This document shows positions 7,161-15,353 of a DNA stretch of 35,431 nucleotides, one piece after another. The position numbers were made by a program, and so were the translations under genes. The number at the start of each line of letters is the position of its first letter. Position 1 is the first letter of the stretch. Under the pieces are notes generated by a model, which worked only from the letters and a program-made list of their open reading frames with translations, was not told the DNA's origin and searched no databases. This DNA is from an uncultured Alcaligenaceae bacterium (GTDB lineage Bacteria; Pseudomonadota; Gammaproteobacteria; Burkholderiales; Burkholderiaceae_B). The stretch covers positions 1-35,431 of the forward strand of contig CALFXX010000058.1 in the NCBI GenBank assembly GCA_937952975.1, read 5' to 3'.

Positions 7161-8756
7161 TCAGACGCTTAAGTAAGTTTGTCGTACATGCTCATCAGCA
7201 TCGAGTTCAGCCATCGTGCCGCTAAAACGAATTTGCCCTTTTTCAAGTACATAGGCGCGATCGCACACCAAGCGTGCAAAGTGCAGATTTTGCTCAGACA
7301 ACAAAATACTGACTCCCTGCTTTTTAAGCGCCAAAATCATCTGCACCATTTGCTCGACAATCACAGGCGCCACCCCTTCAGAGGGTTCATCTAGCAACAC
7401 TAGGTAAGGATTGCCCATCAGACTGCGGGCGACCGTTAGCATTTGCTGTTCACCGCCACTCATCTGCCCGCCTGGACGTTTAGGCATCTCGCCCAGGTTC
7501 GGAAAGAGCGTGAATAATTGCTGGATCGTCCAGGCCGGAGCCGCAGAGCCATCGGGCCAGACACGCGTTTTTTGCCGACCCACCTCGAGGTTTTCTAAGA
7601 CTGTTAAGTCGGTAAAGATGCGACGGTCTTCAGGCACATAGCCCAGTCCGCTCGCTGCGATACGATGCGCGGCATCCTTCGAAATATCCCGTTGCATAAA
7701 ATGCACGACGCCCGAGCGCTTTTCAAGCAGACCCATCAAGGCTTTCATGGTGGTTGATTTACCTGCGCCATTACGCCCCATCAACGCAACAACTTCGCCG
7801 CGTTTAACCTGAAAGTTCACGTCATACAAAATTTGGGCGGCACCGTACCAAGCATTTAAGGCCTGCACAGAAAGAAGTGGGCTCGTTTGACCAGATACGA
7901 TCTCTACTTTATTTGCGCGCTCACACGGTCTAATCTGGGTGAACTCTTCGCCGGATGTTTCACCCTGCGGCGTCTCGCCGCCAACATCCGAGGTAACCTT
8001 CCCATCCTCAAACGTTGAGCCAGTGCCAAAGTACACTTCTTGCACTTTTGGATCTTTACGAATCTCTTCAGAGGTCCCTTGGGCGATCAAGCGCCCTCGC
8101 GCCAAGACAATCATGCGATCTGCATGGGCAAACACGACGTCCATGCTGTGCTCTGTAAACAGCACGGCGATTTGTTGCTCGAGCACCAATTTTTTAGTCA
8201 AGGCCATTAAAGCATTGCGCTCTTTCGGTGCCATACCAGCCGTGGGTTCATCCATCAGCAACAGCCGTGGTCGATTCGCCAGTGCGATGGCCAACTCAAC
8301 CCGTTTCACATCGCTATAGGCCAGCGCGCTGCAGGGGCGCTCTGCTTGCGAAGCCATCCCAACCTGCTCAAGCAACTCAAGCGCACGCTGACGTTCGTGT
8401 GCTCGGGCTGTTTTAAAAAAAGAAAATACCTGTCCTGCGTGTGATAGCAAGGCCATCTGCACGTTTTCAATCACGGTCAATGAAGAAAAGGTTTCAGCAA
8501 TCTGAAACGTTCGACCAACGCCTAAACGCCAGATGTCTCGCGGGGCACGTCCAACCAACTCTTGCCCATCAAAGCGAATCGAACCGCGATCAGCCTTTAA
8601 TTGACCATTTACCATGTTGAAGGTGGTAGATTTGCCAGCGCCATTCGGGCCAATCAAGGCCAACAACTCGCCTGCCGCGATCTCGAATGAAATGCCATCA
8701 ACAGCCTTCACCCCGCCAAAGGACTTACCCAAGTCTTTTACTGTCAACAGACTCAT
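7161..8756 (-). CDS. Fused LivG-LivF ABC transporter ATPase (HAAT family)
   Basis: A single 531-residue polypeptide carries both ATPases of a branched-chain-amino-acid-type (HAAT) importer. The LivG-like half (about 1-255) has Walker A GPNGAGKST at 36-44, a signature-region variant LAYSDVKRVELAIAL and Walker B LLLMDEPTAGM. A linker of about 45 acidic/polar residues follows. The LivF-like half (about 295-531) has Walker A GRNGAGKST, signature MSGGEQQML and Walker B LVLLDEPSEG. These two ATPases are normally separate genes. The start ATG 8756 overlaps the permease stop by 4 bp (ATGA), indicating coupled translation; an extended frame to 8867 is antisense-like and rejected. Substrate is inferred from context as nicotinate or a related pyridine carboxylate. 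Confidence 0.9.
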   Translation of the reverse strand: MSLLTVKDLGKSFGGVKAVDGISFEIAAGELLALIGPNGAGKSTTFNMVNGQLKADRGSIRFDGQELVGRAPRDIWRLGVGRTFQIAETFSSLTVIENVQMALLSHAGQVFSFFKTARAHERQRALELLEQVGMASQAERPCSALAYSDVKRVELAIALANRPRLLLMDEPTAGMAPKERNALMALTKKLVLEQQIAVLFTEHSMDVVFAHADRMIVLARGRLIAQGTSEEIRKDPKVQEVYFGTGSTFEDGKVTSDVGGETPQGETSGEEFTQIRPCERANKVEIVSGQTSPLLSVQALNAWYGAAQILYDVNFQVKRGEVVALMGRNGAGKSTTMKALMGLLEKRSGVVHFMQRDISKDAAHRIAASGLGYVPEDRRIFTDLTVLENLEVGRQKTRVWPDGSAAPAWTIQQLFTLFPNLGEMPKRPGGQMSGGEQQMLTVARSLMGNPYLVLLDEPSEGVAPVIVEQMVQMILALKKQGVSILLSEQNLHFARLVCDRAYVLEKGQIRFSGTMAELDADEHVRQTYLSV

Positions 8757-10645
8757 GCCTGCCCCTTCGCTGCAAAGCGCAAGCTGAAACGGCGCGCAAA
8801 ACCAGCGAGCCCGTCTGGAAACAAGAGCACCAACAATAAAATAATGCCACCCAGCATCGCGCGCCAATATTCTGTATTACGAGCAATCACATCGTGCAGC
8901 CAGGTAAAGCTCACAGCGCCCACGATGGGGCCTGCCAAGGTCTGTAAGCCACCCAGCAGCACCATTACCAAGCCATCCACCGAACGACTCACATGCAAGG
9001 TCTCGGGTGAGATACTGCCTTTTGAAAACGCGTACAGTGCACCCGCTACACCGGCAAATACCCCAGCGATCACAAAAGTAACCCACTGTACCCGCTTGAC
9101 GTCGATACCAATTGCATCGGCACGCATTGGCGAATCACGGCCGGCGCGCATGGCATAACCCAAGGGTGCATACAACATGCGCCGCAGCAACCAAACGCTG
9201 AGCACCACACAAGTGAGCGTCAAAAAATAATAGTGTTTTTTATTCGCGAGCCATGCGGCGGGCCACACACCCGTCAAGCCGTTACTGCCGCCGGTAAGAG
9301 CGTCCCACTGAAACACGACAGCCCAGGTGATTTGAGCGAACGCCAAGGTCAACATCGCCAGATAGACACCGGATAGGCGCACACTAAACCAACCAAACAA
9401 CAGCGCGCCAACACCAGCAACAAGAGGCGCTGCGACGAGTGCGATCTCCATCGGCAACCCAAGAGCCTTGAATAACAGTGCAGCGCCATACGCGCCAAGC
9501 CCAAAATACGCAGCGTGACCAAACGAATGCATGCCAGCCGGCCCCATGATGAAGTGCAAGCTCGTTGCAAACAACACGGCAACCAACAGATCGATGCTTA
9601 ACACCGTAAAGTATGGTGAAGCAGAGGTCAGCCAAGGCAACAGTACCAACAAGGCTACCGCTGCGCACTGCAAGACAACAGTCAAGCGCGTGGGCGCGCG
9701 CAAGGGTTCTTCGATGTGCGAGGCGTGGCGCGAGAGCGGCTGTGGCTTACCAAACAGCCCCCAGGGGCGCAGTACCAACACCACGGCCATCACCAAAAAC
9801 TCGACGACCAGGGTGAACTTTGAAAAGGAGATTGCCGTACCAAAAATATTGACGACACCCAACCAAATACAAATCGCTTTTAACTCGGCAATCAACAGTG
9901 CAGCCACAAACGCGCCGGGAATGGATCCCATCCCACCTACTACCACCACCACAAACGCAGCGCCAATAGTATTGAGATCCATTTCAAGACTGGCAGGTTC
10001 GCGTGGCAGTTGCAACGCACCGCCCAAACCTGCCAGCAAGGCACCCAAGGCAAACACGCTTGTAAATAGCCACGCTTGATTGACGCCAAGTGCGGCGACC
10101 ATCTCACGATCTTGGGTTGCGGCACGAATGAACGTACCCCAACGGGTGCGCGTTAGCAAGAGCCAAAGCAGGCCCAACAACACCGGCCCCACAATAATTA
10201 AAAACAAATCGTAGGCTGGAAAACTACGCCCTAAGATTTGCACCGCAGCTTTCAAACCTGGCGCGCGCGGCCCGAGAAGTTCTTCAGGCCCCCATAGCCA
10301 CAACACTGCATCTTTAATCACCAGCACCAAGGCGAACGTGGCGAGCAGTTGAAAGAGTTCGGGCGCACGATAAATGCGACGCATCAGTGTGATTTCAACG
10401 ACGGCGCCAAGCACACCCACCAGTAGTGCCGCAGATACCAGGGCGGGCCAAAAGCCGATCGAGCCACTGAAGTGGGTCACCAACGTGTAGGCGAGATAGA
10501 TACCCACCATAAAAAACGAACCGTGAGCAAAGTTCACGATTCGCGTCACACCAAAAATAAGCGATAACCCGGCTGAGACTAAAAAGAGCGACGACGCCCC
10601 AGCCAAGCCATTGAGCAATTGAACGACAAAACTAGATAAATCCAT
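8753..10645 (-). CDS. Fused LivH-LivM ABC transporter permease (HAAT family)
   Basis: Inner-membrane permease of the same importer, with both permease subunits in one chain of 630 residues. The N-terminal half is LivH-like (GLSLIFGVTRIVNFAHGSFFMVG near the start, GMGSIPGAFVAALL near the end of the half). The C-terminal half, after about residue 320, is LivM-like (GPAGMHSFGHAAYFGLGAY, then LSGVYLAMLTLAFAQI and MRADAIGIDVKRVQW). Many hydrophobic segments occur throughout. ATG 10645 is chosen, giving MDLSSFVVQLLNG; a TTG at 10663 would add six residues. It follows the binding-protein gene after 179 bp that contain a tandem repeat, and overlaps the ATPase gene by 4 bp. Confidence 0.9.
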   Translation of the reverse strand: MDLSSFVVQLLNGLAGASSLFLVSAGLSLIFGVTRIVNFAHGSFFMVGIYLAYTLVTHFSGSIGFWPALVSAALLVGVLGAVVEITLMRRIYRAPELFQLLATFALVLVIKDAVLWLWGPEELLGPRAPGLKAAVQILGRSFPAYDLFLIIVGPVLLGLLWLLLTRTRWGTFIRAATQDREMVAALGVNQAWLFTSVFALGALLAGLGGALQLPREPASLEMDLNTIGAAFVVVVVGGMGSIPGAFVAALLIAELKAICIWLGVVNIFGTAISFSKFTLVVEFLVMAVVLVLRPWGLFGKPQPLSRHASHIEEPLRAPTRLTVVLQCAAVALLVLLPWLTSASPYFTVLSIDLLVAVLFATSLHFIMGPAGMHSFGHAAYFGLGAYGAALLFKALGLPMEIALVAAPLVAGVGALLFGWFSVRLSGVYLAMLTLAFAQITWAVVFQWDALTGGSNGLTGVWPAAWLANKKHYYFLTLTCVVLSVWLLRRMLYAPLGYAMRAGRDSPMRADAIGIDVKRVQWVTFVIAGVFAGVAGALYAFSKGSISPETLHVSRSVDGLVMVLLGGLQTLAGPIVGAVSFTWLHDVIARNTEYWRAMLGGIILLLVLLFPDGLAGFARRFSLRFAAKGQA

Positions 10646-10720
10646 CAATCGCCCACTCAACAATCAACGTTCAGCGCGCGGCAGACCAGCGTGCGCCGTC
10701 GGTCGCCCACTTGACACGCT

Positions 10721-10780
10721 AGTGCGAAGAACACGAGCGTGAAGAACACGAGCGTGAAGAACACTAGTGTGAAAAACGCT
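10721..10780. repeat. Four tandem 15-bp repeats between binding-protein and permease genes
   Basis: Units at 10721-10735, 10736-10750, 10751-10765 and 10766-10780 follow the pattern AGCGTGAAGAACACG, with units 2 and 3 almost identical and units 1 and 4 diverged. The unit junction at 10761-10770 forms the palindrome ACACTAGTGT. The array lies inside the 179-bp untranslated gap (10646-10824) of the liv-type transporter genes, where nothing else was recognised. It could affect mRNA stability or differential expression of the abundant binding protein, or be simple replication slippage. Confidence 0.75.
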
Positions 10781-10824
10781 ACAGAGGGTAGGCGGCAAAC
10801 AGCGCTGTACATTGAAATAGCTTG

Positions 10825-12039
10825 CTACTGTGCGGGTCGCAATTTTTTAACCTCTTCGGCCGAGGGCAAGAACTTCGCCCCATCCAAGAAACGAAAATCG
10901 ACCATCACGCCTTTGCCACCCTCGTTCTTGGTGCGGCCTACAAAACTCCCCATTGTGGATTGATGGTCTTCGGGGCGATAGGTAATCGACCCGAAAGGCG
11001 TCATCAGGCTTAAGCCACTAAAGGCATCCACCAGTTTTTCAGTCTCTGTGCTTTGCGCTTTTTTAATTCCGGCAGCAAGTGACATGATGGAGCTATAGCC
11101 AACAACCGAGCCTAACCGTGGGTAGTCTTTAAACTTATCTTGATAGGCTTTAAGAAAGGCTGCATGCTCAGGCGTTTTGATGCCGTACCAAGGGTAGCCG
11201 GTGACTAGCCAGCCATCAGGGCTTTCGTCTTTAAGTGGGTCAAGGTACTCGGGCTCGCCCGTTAACAGGCTCACAACCTCACGACTCTTGAATAAACCGC
11301 GGGTGTTGCCTTCGCGCACAAACTTTGACAGATCAGCACCAAATAACACATTAAAAATCGCGTCAGGTTTAGCATCGGCGAGTGCCTGCACAACACTCCC
11401 CGCATCAAGCTTACCTAACGGTGGCGCCTGCTCAGCCACAAACTCAATATCAGGTTGCGCGGCTTTCATCAGCTCTTTAAAGCTTGCAACGGCCGATTGC
11501 CCGTACTCATAGTTGGGGTAGACCAGCGCCCAGCGTTTTTTCTTCATCGCCACCGCATCGGGCACCAACATCGCAACCTGCATATAGGTTGAGGTGCGCA
11601 GGCGGTAGGTATAACGATTACCGTTTTGCCAGACGATCTTGTCAGTCAGCGGTTCGCTGGCCAGAAAGAAGACTTTCTTTTGCTTCGAAAAGTCAGTCAA
11701 CGCCAGGCCGATGTGCGACAAGAACGACCCAGTCAATACATCGACCTGATCGCGCGACACCAGCTCTTCGGCGACTCGTACGGCATCGCCGGGATTCGCA
11801 TTATCGTCGCGTGTGATGAGCTCAACTTTTTTGCCATTCAAACCACCACCCGCATTGATCTGTTCGATCGCGAGCTCCATCCCTTTTTTGTACGGCTCAA
11901 GAAAAGCAGGCTGAGCTTTGTAACTATTGATTTCGCCGATTTTGATGACGCCTTGCGCCAGCAAACTTGTTGAGGCAGTTAACAGCGCTACGGTTGCGAC
12001 GCCAAGCTTCGCAAGGATGTTAAGTCGGTACTGTTTCAT
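10825..12039 (-). CDS. LivK-type periplasmic substrate-binding protein (HAAT ABC transporter)
   Basis: Type I periplasmic-binding protein that delivers the ligand to the fused permease. The 404-residue precursor has a signal peptide (LGVATVALLTASTSLLAQ, cleavage near residue 29) and the Leu/Ile/Val-binding-protein fold: KIGEINSYKAQPAFLEPYKKG at the start of the mature part, then NAGGGLNGKKVELITRDD and VDVLTGSFLSHIGLAL. The start ATG 12039 has a strong GGAG 8 bases upstream. It sits between the hnr block and the permease, so it probably belongs to the same operon. The ligand cannot be read from sequence; nicotinate, 6-hydroxynicotinate or another pyridine compound is inferred from its neighbours rather than a branched-chain amino acid. 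Confidence 0.88.
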   Translation of the reverse strand: MKQYRLNILAKLGVATVALLTASTSLLAQGVIKIGEINSYKAQPAFLEPYKKGMELAIEQINAGGGLNGKKVELITRDDNANPGDAVRVAEELVSRDQVDVLTGSFLSHIGLALTDFSKQKKVFFLASEPLTDKIVWQNGNRYTYRLRTSTYMQVAMLVPDAVAMKKKRWALVYPNYEYGQSAVASFKELMKAAQPDIEFVAEQAPPLGKLDAGSVVQALADAKPDAIFNVLFGADLSKFVREGNTRGLFKSREVVSLLTGEPEYLDPLKDESPDGWLVTGYPWYGIKTPEHAAFLKAYQDKFKDYPRLGSVVGYSSIMSLAAGIKKAQSTETEKLVDAFSGLSLMTPFGSITYRPEDHQSTMGSFVGRTKNEGGKGVMVDFRFLDGAKFLPSAEEVKKLRPAQ

Positions 12040-12085
12040 TTTTTTCTCCGGTTTAAAGGCCTGATACCCTGACTACCAAACACGT

Positions 12086-12670
12086 TTAACGCAATCCATC
12101 TTTGCCAATCATTTCATGATGCTGCAGCCCACCCACTCTGGGGTTGGGTCGGCCACTATCCGTGACCGCGACGCACACCACGATTTCGTTCGCGCGCGGC
12201 GCATCGGTTACCCGTGCTTCGATCGCGTCAAAATGGGTACGTACATAGGCGGCATCCTTGTGCCCGAGCGGCACGTCAATGGCCGTGCCCATCACCCCCA
12301 TTTTTTTACTTGACGGAACCAAGGCCGCACCTTTTTCAACGGCGACTCGCAACGGCGCCCCGAGTTTCGGATGCAAAATCGCAGCAGCATGCTCAATCTC
12401 GCCCGCCTCACCGACGATGGCCGCCTTGCCATAGCTTTGAGCCTCGCCAGGCTTGATACCAAGCGCCAACACGCAACGCTCACCGAGCAATCCACCGAGT
12501 TCTTCGCCTATGGTAATCAAGGCCTCAAGATCCTCAGCATAGCGTCCTGCGAAAGGATTCTCGATCACGGCCATCGCTAAGGCCCGGCGCGTTGGGGGTG
12601 ATACAGCCTGACCATTTTCAGACCACACTTCATCGATTTGCACCACGATCCTACGAATATTTGCTTGCAT
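12086..12670 (-). CDS. DUF1185 'amino acid synthesis' family protein
   Basis: A 194-residue soluble protein matching the family named 'amino acid synthesis' (Pfam AA_synth, formerly DUF1185), whose biochemical role is not established. Visible conserved stretches are IRRIVVQIDEVWSENG at the start, ENPFAGRYAEDL, GKAAIVGEAGEIEHAAAIL, GTAIDVPLGHKDAAYVRTHF and NEIVVCVAVTDSGRPNPRVG. ATG 12670 is chosen because GAGGG lies just upstream and the longer frame to 12718 overlaps the preceding gene. It starts 7 bp after the UPF0280 gene, which argues for a shared function next to hnr. The family name should not be taken as evidence for amino acid biosynthesis. The sequence contains no membrane segment or signal peptide. 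Confidence 0.85.
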   Translation of the reverse strand: MQANIRRIVVQIDEVWSENGQAVSPPTRRALAMAVIENPFAGRYAEDLEALITIGEELGGLLGERCVLALGIKPGEAQSYGKAAIVGEAGEIEHAAAILHPKLGAPLRVAVEKGAALVPSSKKMGVMGTAIDVPLGHKDAAYVRTHFDAIEARVTDAPRANEIVVCVAVTDSGRPNPRVGGLQHHEMIGKDGLR

Positions 12671-12677
12671 CTTGCCC

Positions 12678-13562
12678 TCAGGATATGCGTTGAATTCGGG
12701 CGGCTTCTGTGCTTGCAAACCAGCCCTGACAATTTAAAACACTTGCACAGATTAAACCGTTCTGTTTGAGTGTATGCGCTTTTTTTAAGCCAGCTTCAAG
12801 TGCATCATGAATTTCGTCTTGACTCAACGCGGGGACGGCAACAGTGACCAACTGCCCACCCAAATCAGAATCGTCTTTCAGGGTATTTGCGGGTTGACGA
12901 ACGATGCGCGCATCTGCAATGTCAACGGCATTCGCAATCATTGTTGCTGCGGCATCGGCCTGCGAAGCACTTGAGGCAAACACCGTCACGCTATCAGCGA
13001 TGCCCAGCGAAAAACTTCGACCGCGCCAACCACTCGTCGCCACGCCCGAGATCCCCATTCCATATTTCACTTCAAACACCGCATCTGTCTGCACACCGGC
13101 AACAAGCTGCTGTGCATCAAAGCGTGCAAGGTCAGCAAATAGCCCGATAGAAACGGCCGTGTCGTTTGTGAGATGCAGCGCAATATCGCCACCATTATTG
13201 ATCCAGGCACGCCGGATCCCTGAGGCTTGATAACAAGCGCTCAGATCTTGCGCGACTGAACCGGCTACCGCTGCCATCGGCGTCAAAAATGCGTCGACGT
13301 CCGACTCAATTAAGCAGGCCTTGCATGCATGCCACATCGTTTGGGCGATGGGGCCTTTGAGCGCACCCGCATTGCCCACTGGTTTACGCAGCTCAGCCAG
13401 TTCATCAACCAGTTCAGGCAAAATTTGCCCAAAGCGCTGCCAGGCAGCTTCGTGTGCTCGCGCTACGCTGATCGGATCGCCCTCAGCATAGGCAATAATG
13501 TCAATCGGCCCGTGCTGAAAATGGCGACGACCTTGCGACAGTTCGTGCGATATCGGGCCCAT
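12678..13562 (-). CDS. UPF0280 family protein (ApbE-like fold)
   Basis: A 294-residue protein recognised as UPF0280, a family distantly related in fold to the flavin transferase ApbE but of unknown activity. Visible features: GPIDIIAYAEGD near the N-terminus, the central segment MAAVAGSVAQDL followed by RRAWINNGGDIALHL (the NGGD motif shared with ApbE-like proteins), MGISGVATSGWRGRSFSLG and ADAAATMIANAVDI. ATG 13562 lies 5 bp after the hnr stop; a longer frame to 13661 overlaps hnr and is rejected. Its tight spacing with hnr suggests a role in maturation or cofactor loading of the reductase, or an uncharacterised step on a pathway intermediate. I saw no S/T-GAT flavinylation motif in Hnr itself, so ApbE-like flavin transfer is only a hypothesis. 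Confidence 0.85.
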   Translation of the reverse strand: MGPISHELSQGRRHFQHGPIDIIAYAEGDPISVARAHEAAWQRFGQILPELVDELAELRKPVGNAGALKGPIAQTMWHACKACLIESDVDAFLTPMAAVAGSVAQDLSACYQASGIRRAWINNGGDIALHLTNDTAVSIGLFADLARFDAQQLVAGVQTDAVFEVKYGMGISGVATSGWRGRSFSLGIADSVTVFASSASQADAAATMIANAVDIADARIVRQPANTLKDDSDLGGQLVTVAVPALSQDEIHDALEAGLKKAHTLKQNGLICASVLNCQGWFASTEAARIQRIS

Positions 13563-13567
13563 GCTGC

Positions 13568-15157
13568 TTAGCCTAACAGAGGCGGCTGGCCCAACGGCCA
13601 GGGGTTTTGGGTCGTCTGCGTCACCCACTTGCGCGCAGTTGGCGCACCATCGGCATGCCACGCACCGGTACGCAGCACTTCTTCAATTGGGCGCACGTAG
13701 CTCATATGGCCACCTAAGTTTTTAAAGTCTTCAACGCGCATACTAAATTCAAACGGTGCAACGATTGCTGGGGTGGGTACTGTACCGAAGCTGTGATCTG
13801 GCATACGCAACACATCCACCATCACAGTAATCCCGCCGCCCGGCCATACATAAGCCGGCGCCCCACCACACGTCACATTGACCAAGGCTTGTTTAATCGC
13901 GCGCGTCAACAACACCGGATTATCTGTCACCCCGGCACGCAAACTACCGCCTGCCCCCCCTAGAAACAACACTGTTGTTAATGAAGGTTCGCAGTTTTCA
14001 CCAATGCGGTCGATCACTGTCTGCACCGCAGCGGGCATGTCTTGCTGGCGCGGGATCAAATTCTCATCGAGCACGAACCAGGCAGCGTGCTCACCAGTAG
14101 TTGAGGTCATCAACAAACGCAAACCAGGCCAGGCACGCTTTGGATCCCATTTTTCAATAATGGACAAAGGATCCGAAATGTCGGTACCTCCCCAGCCAGT
14201 GCCAGGGTTGGCCACTTGAAAATAGCGCCCTGGTGTTGAACGGCGCCCTCGAATTGAAATCCCCGACGCGCGCATATTCAAGCAACACCCTGCCTGATGC
14301 TCAGTCAACACGCCCGTGATGTGATCATCCACCACCACAACCTCGTCGGCCAACTCATAAAATTGTTGCGCAAAGATACCAATGGCAGCAGAGCCGCAAC
14401 CCACTCGCATGCGTTGCTCGACCACGCCATTCACAATCGGCGCGCGCCCTGCCTGTATCACCAAATTTGCCCCGCCCTCGATGGTCAACTCGGCGGCTTC
14501 TTTGTTGCCCAGCGTCTGCATCATCTCCATGGTGACGCGGCCTTCTTTTTTGCTGCCACCGGTTAAGTGATGCACGCCCCCCAACGAAAGCATTTGCGAG
14601 CCATACTCAGCGGTGGTGACGTGACCCACGACTTCACCTCGACAAAGCACATTGGCTTGCTCGGGTCCGAGGTAGCGATCTGTGTCAATTTTGACTTTTA
14701 AACTGCAATAACTAAAGATGCCTTCAGTGACAACTGTCACCATATCGACACCATCGATTTGCGAGCCCACGATAAACGGAGCCGGCTTGTAATCTGGATA
14801 GGTGGTTGACGACCCGACGCCGGTAATGAACACATCATTCGCATGGACCAGATCGCCCGTCCATGCCGCGTCAGAAGCGCCAGGCGCAAACTGAATGACC
14901 GCCGGCTCAACCGCTTTTAAAGCCCGGTTTAGAACCAACACTGGATCCACGCGAATCAGTGCACCATCTTGGTTGGCATAACGGTCACAGGCACCACTGC
15001 GCCCTGCGCTGATCTGACACAAGACTGGGCACGCGTTACACTCGATTTTGCTTGCACTTGGCGCGCGCACTTGAACGGCAGGTGCTGCACCATCACCCCC
15101 TGCCGCTGACGTGGGCTCCTGCGCTGAAAGTCCGTCGGTTTTCGTATGTTCAGTCAT
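13568..15157 (-). CDS. hnr: 6-hydroxynicotinate reductase
   Basis: Predicted to reduce 6-hydroxynicotinate to 1,4,5,6-tetrahydro-6-oxonicotinate, the dearomatising step characterised in Eubacterium barkeri, where the enzyme is ferredoxin-dependent. The 529-residue product has an N-terminal cysteine cluster Cys40, Cys43, Cys47 and Cys57 (IECNACPVLCQI ... SGACDRYANQDG) suited to an iron-sulfur centre, followed by conserved glycine-rich blocks (VFITGVGSSTTYPDYKPAPF, GSQIDGVDMVTVVTEGIF, and AGCCLNMRASGISIRGRRS). No signal peptide is present. It is the first gene of the long minus-strand operon, and its promoter region is shared with the ferredoxin reductase gene. The assignment rests on family recognition plus adjacent nicAB and enamidase; no sequence search was run. 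Confidence 0.85.
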   Translation of the reverse strand: MTEHTKTDGLSAQEPTSAAGGDGAAPAVQVRAPSASKIECNACPVLCQISAGRSGACDRYANQDGALIRVDPVLVLNRALKAVEPAVIQFAPGASDAAWTGDLVHANDVFITGVGSSTTYPDYKPAPFIVGSQIDGVDMVTVVTEGIFSYCSLKVKIDTDRYLGPEQANVLCRGEVVGHVTTAEYGSQMLSLGGVHHLTGGSKKEGRVTMEMMQTLGNKEAAELTIEGGANLVIQAGRAPIVNGVVEQRMRVGCGSAAIGIFAQQFYELADEVVVVDDHITGVLTEHQAGCCLNMRASGISIRGRRSTPGRYFQVANPGTGWGGTDISDPLSIIEKWDPKRAWPGLRLLMTSTTGEHAAWFVLDENLIPRQQDMPAAVQTVIDRIGENCEPSLTTVLFLGGAGGSLRAGVTDNPVLLTRAIKQALVNVTCGGAPAYVWPGGGITVMVDVLRMPDHSFGTVPTPAIVAPFEFSMRVEDFKNLGGHMSYVRPIEEVLRTGAWHADGAPTARKWVTQTTQNPWPLGQPPLLG

Positions 15158-15226
15158 CTGAGGGTGGGTTAAAAGCTTATTGCCTTTTAATCGTTGCCTA
15201 AATTACGCCACGAGGGTTAACATTAA

Positions 15227-15242
15227 TGTAGCATTTGCTACA
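15227..15242. promoter_or_regulatory. Operator-like palindrome, copy 1
   Basis: A perfect 16-bp inverted repeat, TGTAGCA-TT-TGCTACA, in the hnr/fpr divergent promoter region. Length and symmetry suit a TetR-family dimer, and a tetR-like gene is in the divergent unit. Binding is inferred. Confidence 0.65.
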
Positions 15243-15248
15243 ATTTAG

Positions 15249-15264
15249 TGTTGCATTCACTACA
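15249..15264. promoter_or_regulatory. Operator-like palindrome, copy 2
   Basis: TGTTGCATTCACTACA matches copy 1 at 13 of 16 positions and starts 22 bp later, close to two helical turns, so two dimers could sit on the same DNA face. It is less symmetric than copy 1 and covers the candidate -35 of the plus-strand promoter. Confidence 0.55.
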
Positions 15265-15279
15265 TTTCTTGAATTTAAT
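15251..15279 (+). promoter_or_regulatory. Candidate promoter for the fpr-tetR-enamidase unit
   Basis: TTGCAT (15251-15256), a 17-bp spacer and TTTAAT (15274-15279) form a sigma-70-like promoter with a good -10 and a weak -35. The -35 lies within operator copy 2, which would allow repression. The leader to the fpr ATG would be about 70 nt. No convincing hnr promoter was identified on the other strand in the 15158-15353 gap. Confidence 0.4.
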
Positions 15280-15353
15280 GCATCCATCGCAAGCTCGCAA
15301 TGTATTTGTTGGGCCTGCCCCCGACTTAAAAAGATTTTGATACCAAGCCAATC

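Noticed and set aside
10739..10963. Plus-strand frame beginning with a repeated KNTSV peptide
   Set aside because: The peptide repeat is only the translated 15-bp DNA repeat, and the rest is antisense to the binding-protein gene.
10825..12039. Annotation as a leucine/isoleucine/valine-binding protein by name
   Set aside because: HAAT-family binding proteins accept many ligands, and the catabolic context argues against branched-chain amino acids.
12086..12670. Role in amino acid biosynthesis from the family name
   Set aside because: The name is historical; no biosynthetic genes are nearby and the gene is embedded in the hnr operon.
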